Position numbers and translations under genes: made by a program. The notes under the pieces are model-generated. The model ran no database searches. It saw only the letters and a list, made by a program, of their open reading frames with translations, and had not been told where the DNA came from. A stretch of 64,000 nt of DNA from Clostridiales bacterium VE202-21 (lineage in GTDB: Bacteria; Bacillota; Clostridia; Lachnospirales; Lachnospiraceae), in NCBI GenBank assembly GCA_000509105.1, contig BAIF02000031.1, forward strand, positions 1 to 64,000, written 5' to 3'. This document shows positions 60,125 through 64,000 of the stretch, piece by piece; the first letter of the stretch is position 1, and every line of letters starts with the position of its first letter.

Positions 60125-61708
60125 ATGGAAGAAGTAAAATTTGAAGATTTGGGGCTCTGCTCCGAGATAGTTAAGGCAGTTAAAAAAATGGGCTTTGAGG
60201 AAGCGTCACCAATTCAGGCCAAAGCAATTCCCATCATGCGGTCGGGAAAGGATATCATCGGCCAGGCACAGACAGGAACCGGTAAGACGGCTGCTTTTGG
60301 AATTCCTCTTCTGGAGAAGCTAGAGCCTAAGAATAAGAAACTGCAGGCAGTTGTTTTATGCCCCACAAGGGAATTGGCTATTCAGGTGGCGGAAGAGATC
60401 CGCAATCTTGCAAAATATATGCACGGCATTAAAGTGCTGCCCATTTATGGAGGACAGGAAATTGTCACACAGATCCGTTCTTTAAAGAGCGGCACACAGC
60501 TGATTATCGGGACTCCGGGGCGTGTGATGGACCACATGCGAAGGAAAACAATTAAGATGGATGAGGTCAGCACCATCGTACTGGACGAAGCGGACGAAAT
60601 GCTGAATATGGGATTCCGCGAAGACATCGAGACTATTCTGGAAGGGGTTCCCGAAGACAGGCAGACGGTTCTCTTTTCTGCGACGATGCCACAGGCAATT
60701 CTGGATATCACGAAAAAGTTCCAAAAAAATGCGGAGATCGTTAAAGTTACAAAAAAGGAACTGACGGTACCGAATATTGAGCAGTATTATTATGAAGTAA
60801 AACCAAAGAGCAAAGAAGAAGTTCTTGCCCGTCTGCTGGATATCTATTCACCAAAGTTATCGGTGGTATTCTGTAATACGAAAAAACAGGTAGATATCCT
60901 AGTCAATGGACTGCTGGGCAGAGGTTATTTTGCCGCGGGACTGCACGGCGACATGAAACAGCAGCAGCGTGACAGGGTAATGCAGGGATTTCGTTCCGGT
61001 AAGACAGACATTCTTGTGGCGACAGACGTGGCCGCGAGAGGGATCGATGTGGATGAGGTAGAAGCCGTGTTCAATTATGACCTACCGCAGGACGATGAAT
61101 ATTATGTACACCGTATCGGAAGAACTGGAAGGGCAGGGCGCGAGGGACGTTCTTTCTCATTCGTTTCAGGAAAAGAAGTCTATAAGTTAAAAGAGATCCA
61201 GCGCTACTGCAAGACCAAGATCTATGCGCAGAAGGTTCCTTCCTTAAATGATGTGGAAAGTACAAAGATCGAAAATATACTCGGAGAGATCGACAACATC
61301 ATCGAGACAGAGGATCTGACAAAGTATCTTCAGGCCATTGAAAATAAGGTAAACGAATCCGACTATACGGCGATGGACATGGCGGCAGCCTTCCTGAAGC
61401 TCAGCTCCGGACAAAATGAAGCTGGACCGGAGGATATAGAATTCGGAGATACCGGGGCAGAGGAGGCAGGCATGGTTCGCCTTTTCATTAATATAGGCAA
61501 GAAAAACAAGGCAAAACCGGGAGATATCGTCGGGGCAATTGCCGGAGAGAGCGGAATTCCGGGTAAACTAATCGGATCTATCGATATGTACGATAAGTAC
61601 ACTTTTGTAGAAGTGCCGAAAGAATATGCAAGAGAAGTGCTCGGTGCGATGGATCATGCAAAGATAAAAGGCAAAAATGTGGCTGTTGAGCCGGCTAACC
61701 AGAAATAA
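60125..61708 (+). CDS. DEAD-box ATP-dependent RNA helicase (DeaD/CshA type), 527 aa
   Basis: Cytoplasmic RNA helicase for ribosome assembly and mRNA turnover. Motifs in order: Q motif (FEEASPIQAKAIPI), Walker A AQTGTGKT (48-55), PTRELAIQV, TPGRVMDHM, DEAD (about 155-158), SAT, VVFCNTKKQVD, ARGIDV, HRIGRTGRAGR (about 330-340). The C-terminal extension (about 440-527) includes a DbpA-like RNA-binding domain (VRLFINIGKKNKAKPGDIVGAIAGESGIPGKLIGSIDMYDKYTFVEVP). AAAGGAG precedes the start. The leader attenuator suggests cold or translation-linked control, as for other csh/dea genes. Confidence 0.93.
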   Translation: MEEVKFEDLGLCSEIVKAVKKMGFEEASPIQAKAIPIMRSGKDIIGQAQTGTGKTAAFGIPLLEKLEPKNKKLQAVVLCPTRELAIQVAEEIRNLAKYMHGIKVLPIYGGQEIVTQIRSLKSGTQLIIGTPGRVMDHMRRKTIKMDEVSTIVLDEADEMLNMGFREDIETILEGVPEDRQTVLFSATMPQAILDITKKFQKNAEIVKVTKKELTVPNIEQYYYEVKPKSKEEVLARLLDIYSPKLSVVFCNTKKQVDILVNGLLGRGYFAAGLHGDMKQQQRDRVMQGFRSGKTDILVATDVAARGIDVDEVEAVFNYDLPQDDEYYVHRIGRTGRAGREGRSFSFVSGKEVYKLKEIQRYCKTKIYAQKVPSLNDVESTKIENILGEIDNIIETEDLTKYLQAIENKVNESDYTAMDMAAAFLKLSSGQNEAGPEDIEFGDTGAEEAGMVRLFINIGKKNKAKPGDIVGAIAGESGIPGKLIGSIDMYDKYTFVEVPKEYAREVLGAMDHAKIKGKNVAVEPANQK

Positions 61709-61793
61709 AGCGGGCAGCCCCGCGGTTAATAAAGTGTGTCATACAGCGCCAAATGAGCAGGCGCTGCCGAATTGCAGACAGAGAGAGCAGGAA

Positions 61794-61835
61794 AAAGGGG
61801 CAGGAGTGATTGTATTTTATCACACCTGTCCCTTT
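61794..61835 (+). terminator. Hairpin downstream of the helicase gene
   Basis: AAAGGGGCAGGAGTGAT (61794-61810) pairs with ATCACACCTGTCCCTTT (61819-61835) with two mismatches. Probable 3' end of the helicase mRNA or processing site. Confidence 0.6.
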
Positions 61836-61850
61836 AGATTTACAGGAAAG

Positions 61851-61882
61851 AAAAAAGACGGCTGACGACAGCCGTCTTTTTT
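61851..61882. terminator. Bidirectional terminator
   Basis: AAAAAAGACGGCTG (61851-61864) pairs perfectly with CAGCCGTCTTTTTT (61869-61882) around ACGA. It serves both the helicase gene (plus) and the carbamate kinase gene (minus). Confidence 0.88.
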
Positions 61883-61941
61883 CTGTTAAAATATATTATC
61901 TTTTTATGAAGCTATAAGCATCCTACTTATCACAGAAAATG

Positions 61942-62871
61942 TCAGCAGATAATCGTTCCTGCTTTTCTTTTCATTCCCTCGCTGACTTTATCAAATGAAG
62001 TGATAAGGGCGCTGCGTCCTTCACGCTTTTCGATAAACTCCACTGCGGCCTGGAACTTAGGAAGCATATTATAGATGCCAAAATGGCCCTGCTCCATATA
62101 TTCCCGGGCCTGGGCTGCAGTAATCTTTCCAAGCTTTTCTTCATCCGGCCTGCCCAGGTTGATGCATACCTGTTCCACACTGGTAAGGATGATCAGTTCG
62201 TCCGCATCGATCCCTTCGGCCAGCTTGCCGGCTGTCAGGTCTTTTTCAATTACCGCGCTGGCTCCTTTTAGATGATTGTCCTGTTCCAGGACGGGGATTC
62301 CGCCTCCCCCACAGGCGATGACAACCTGTCCCGCATCCAGCAGGGCAGTTACTGCATCCAGTTCTACAATCTTAACCGGATGAGGAGCGGAGACTACACG
62401 ACGGAAGCCCTTTCCGGGTTCCTCGATGACATAATTTCCTTTTTTGCGTTCTTCATTGGCCTCCTCGGCTGTCATGTAACGTCCCAGTACTTTTGTGGGA
62501 GTATAGAATGCTTCATCGTAAGGGTCAACGATCACCTGGGTCAGTACCGTACTGACTGTCCGGTAGATCCCACGGTTCAGAAGCTCTTCTCGGATGCCGT
62601 TCTGCAGGTCATAGCCAATATAGCCCTGGCTCATGGCGGAACACACAGACATGGGGGCAGCGGTATAATCATCATGGGTTTTGCCGAATTCATTCATGGC
62701 AGTGTGGATCATGCCGACCTGCGGCGCATTGCTGTGCGTAACGGCAACCTGGTATCCTTCTTCGATTAAATCAGCAATAGATTTGGCTGTATTTTTTACG
62801 GCGACCTTCTGCTCCGGAAGCGTAGTTCCTAAAGCACGGTGTCCTAATGCGACAACAACTCTTTTTTTCAT
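61942..62871 (-). CDS. arcC: Carbamate kinase, 309 aa
   Basis: Makes ATP and carbamate from carbamoyl phosphate, the last step of arginine deiminase or purine/allantoin fermentation. The N-terminal VVVALGHRALG is followed by VTHSNAPQVGMIHTAM and the catalytic block VVIACGGGGIPVL. VEQVCINLGRPDEEKLGKITAAQAREYMEQGHFGIYNMLPKFQAAVEFIE is the amino-acid-kinase-type C-terminus. Length is normal. AGAGGGACC precedes ATG 62871. Neither arcA nor arcB is next to it, so the carbamoyl phosphate source lies elsewhere. Confidence 0.95.
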   Translation of the reverse strand: MKKRVVVALGHRALGTTLPEQKVAVKNTAKSIADLIEEGYQVAVTHSNAPQVGMIHTAMNEFGKTHDDYTAAPMSVCSAMSQGYIGYDLQNGIREELLNRGIYRTVSTVLTQVIVDPYDEAFYTPTKVLGRYMTAEEANEERKKGNYVIEEPGKGFRRVVSAPHPVKIVELDAVTALLDAGQVVIACGGGGIPVLEQDNHLKGASAVIEKDLTAGKLAEGIDADELIILTSVEQVCINLGRPDEEKLGKITAAQAREYMEQGHFGIYNMLPKFQAAVEFIEKREGRSALITSFDKVSEGMKRKAGTIIC

Positions 62872-63154
62872 AATCTGGTCCCTCTGTTTCGTAATTAGAT
62901 TAGTATCTGGCACATCGCCTAATCATTAACGGCACTTCAACTGGCTTACATGTTCGATAGCGCTGTGCCCAAGTCTCAGTGCAAGCATCATATCTGCGTT
63001 TGTAAAGCAGCATTCTCCGAAATTGAACTGAGCTTAAGGGTCAGCCGCCTTTTTTACGATGTACTAGTGAATATATAAGATTATATTATTTTTTCTGTAA
63101 AAAAGCAACGGTGAACTGCCTGAAAAAAGACGGCCATTCATTTCGCGCCCCTCA

Positions 63155-63707
63155 TCAGAGCGATACAACACGGTAGCGATGGCCGGTATATTTTAAAAAC
63201 TTCTTCAATATGTCCCCGGTTTTAATTTTCAGGCTTGTGGTATTCATACAAGGATGGCATCCCATATACTCCTGATCCAGGAGTTCCTTATCAACCAGCA
63301 GATCAACATACCAGTCTTTGTCATTCATAAGTCCGAGCACACTGACTGAACCGGGTGTAAGTCCCAGATACTGCTCCATAAATTCCGGCTCCGCAAAGGA
63401 AAGGCGTGAGATGCCCAGTTGCGCAGACAGGTCTTTTGTGAAAAACTTTTTTTTCTCCGGGCATGAGAAGAAGAAAAAATGTGGTCTTTTGTCGGTTGCG
63501 CAAAAACAGATTCTTGCAGGGGAGAATACCGAGTTCCTCCTCCACGGCCCTGCAGGCTTCAATCGTAGGTGCAACATCATGGTCAACGCCCTCGTAGGGA
63601 ATATGCAGCTGATCCAACAGGTCATAAACGCGGGCTTCTTTGTCAGTCCGGCCGGAGCAGTCGGGTTTCCCCGTAAAATGCTCCTTGCTTACATAGATTT
63701 CACTCAT
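63155..63707 (-). pseudogene. ProX/YbaK-family aminoacyl-tRNA deacylase, frameshifted
   Basis: Trans-editing enzyme that hydrolyses mischarged tRNA(Pro). First frame: SEIYVSKEHFTGKPD, ARVYDLLDQLHIPYEGVDHDVAPTIEACRAVEEELGILPCKNLFLRNRQKTTFFLLLMPGEKK. At the A8 run (about 63449-63456 on the plus strand as T8) the frame is lost, and FFTKDLSAQLGISRLSFAEPEFMEQYLGLTPGSVSVLGLMNDKD continues in the other frame to GHRYRVVSL. The conserved Lys for deacylation lies in RNRQKTT. Removing one A restores the reading frame. Likely a sequence error or recent mutation. The start at 63707 follows AAAGGACT. Confidence 0.83.
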
Positions 63708-63776
63708 AATCATAGTCCTTTCTTAATTCAAGTATGTAACACATCCCGTGTATAAAGCAGAGGATCTTAAAATCAC

Positions 63777-64000
63777 TCACACACTCATAAAAATCGTCCC
63801 CGGATTCAAAAGCCGGGAAATCAGCTCCGGATGCAGCGCGGCATAGATGAGATCGGTGACAAAAAGTATGCACAGTACGATGCACAGAGCTATGCGGAGA
63901 TATAAAGGCAGCCTTAAAAACATTTCTTCCCATCTGGGAGCCAGATAATACAAAAATGCACAGCCCATCATCGCGAAGAACACGGCTCCGCCTAAAAATG
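63777..64000 (-). CDS. Membrane protein, 3' part only (window edge)
   Basis: The frame is open to position 64000 and therefore starts outside the window. The visible 74 codons contain two hydrophobic segments (GGAVFFAMMGCAFLYYLAPRW and LRIALCIVLCILFVTDLIYAAL) and end NPGTIFMSV. This resembles the C-terminal part of the putative ABC-transporter type IV membrane family (PF06541-like), but the fragment is too short to be sure. A GTG or ATG inside the fragment is not a proper start, as no ribosome site is seen. Confidence 0.5.
   Translation of the reverse strand, partial: FLGGAVFFAMMGCAFLYYLAPRWEEMFLRLPLYLRIALCIVLCILFVTDLIYAALHPELISRLLNPGTIFMSV

Noticed and set aside
62930-63050. Remnant-like minus-strand frame (FGECCFTNADMMLALRLGHSAIEHV)
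   Set aside because: Reads like the C-terminus of a real protein upstream of arcC, but there is a stop just before it and no start. Too short to assign; noted as a possible degraded gene.

Overview
The window reads as a chromosomal stretch of an anaerobic, spore-forming Clostridia bacterium, most likely Lachnospiraceae (inference). The support is a spore photoproduct lyase, a Csp-like subtilase, pyruvate formate-lyase behind a pfl/ZTP riboswitch, rubrerythrin, a stand-alone carbamate kinase, PPi-type phosphofructokinase, and dense strongly co-directional sugar operons with AGGAGG-type ribosome binding sites.

Layout. (1) 1-1630 looks like the end of an integrated element: small AT-rich genes, a ribbon-helix-helix regulator flanked by GCGC-centred palindromes, and a tRNA-Lys gene that lacks its 5' third (attachment-site remnant). 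A complete tRNA-Leu follows. (2) 2064-18526 is a catabolic island for an unidentified sugar or sugar acid: aldo/keto reductase, D-2-hydroxyacid dehydrogenase, GntR/UTRA regulator, RbsD-type mutarotase, two zinc alcohol dehydrogenases, class II aldolase, GPH symporter, FGGY kinase, TIM-barrel epimerase, PTE-like lactonase and a ribose-type ABC transporter. Five of its promoters carry the same AATACAATA motif, which suggests one regulon. (3) 18634-20793: a Gfo/Idh/MocA oxidoreductase and SplB. (4) 21026-32047: a LacI regulator and a probable L-rhamnose-type operon (RbsA-like ATPase, two permeases, binding protein, RhaI-like isomerase between two UroD-family proteins, rhamnulokinase). (5) 32550-41288: a second LacI regulator, paired operators, a MalEFG-like ABC transporter, a GH172 enzyme and a GH32 enzyme (beta-fructosidase family), with a convergent phosphofructokinase; this fits uptake and cleavage of fructose-containing oligosaccharides. 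(6) 41487-52905: glycosyltransferase, rubrerythrin, subtilase, a TetR-controlled redox operon, a GH2 glycosidase, a double-NUDIX protein, and a DeoR/HAD divergent pair. (7) 52966-56762: a MITE-like inverted repeat, a ZTP riboswitch controlling pyruvate formate-lyase, a flavodoxin and a hypoxanthine-DNA glycosylase. (8) 56972-64000: small alarmone synthetase, nucleotidyltransferase, two giant hairpins, HlyIII, a DEAD-box helicase with a leader attenuator, carbamate kinase, a ProX-like editing protein and a cut-off membrane protein.

Two things stand out. Between the convergent genes ending at 58302 and 59080 lie two very large inverted repeats; one has a 58-bp perfect arm and a branched head and has no obvious known class. 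Second, six genes (ABC ATPase, GH32, FMN-binding protein, GH2, PflB, ProX) are broken by 1-2 nt indels, mostly in short homopolymers. Sequence error is a serious alternative to pseudogenisation and should be excluded before calling the pathways defective.
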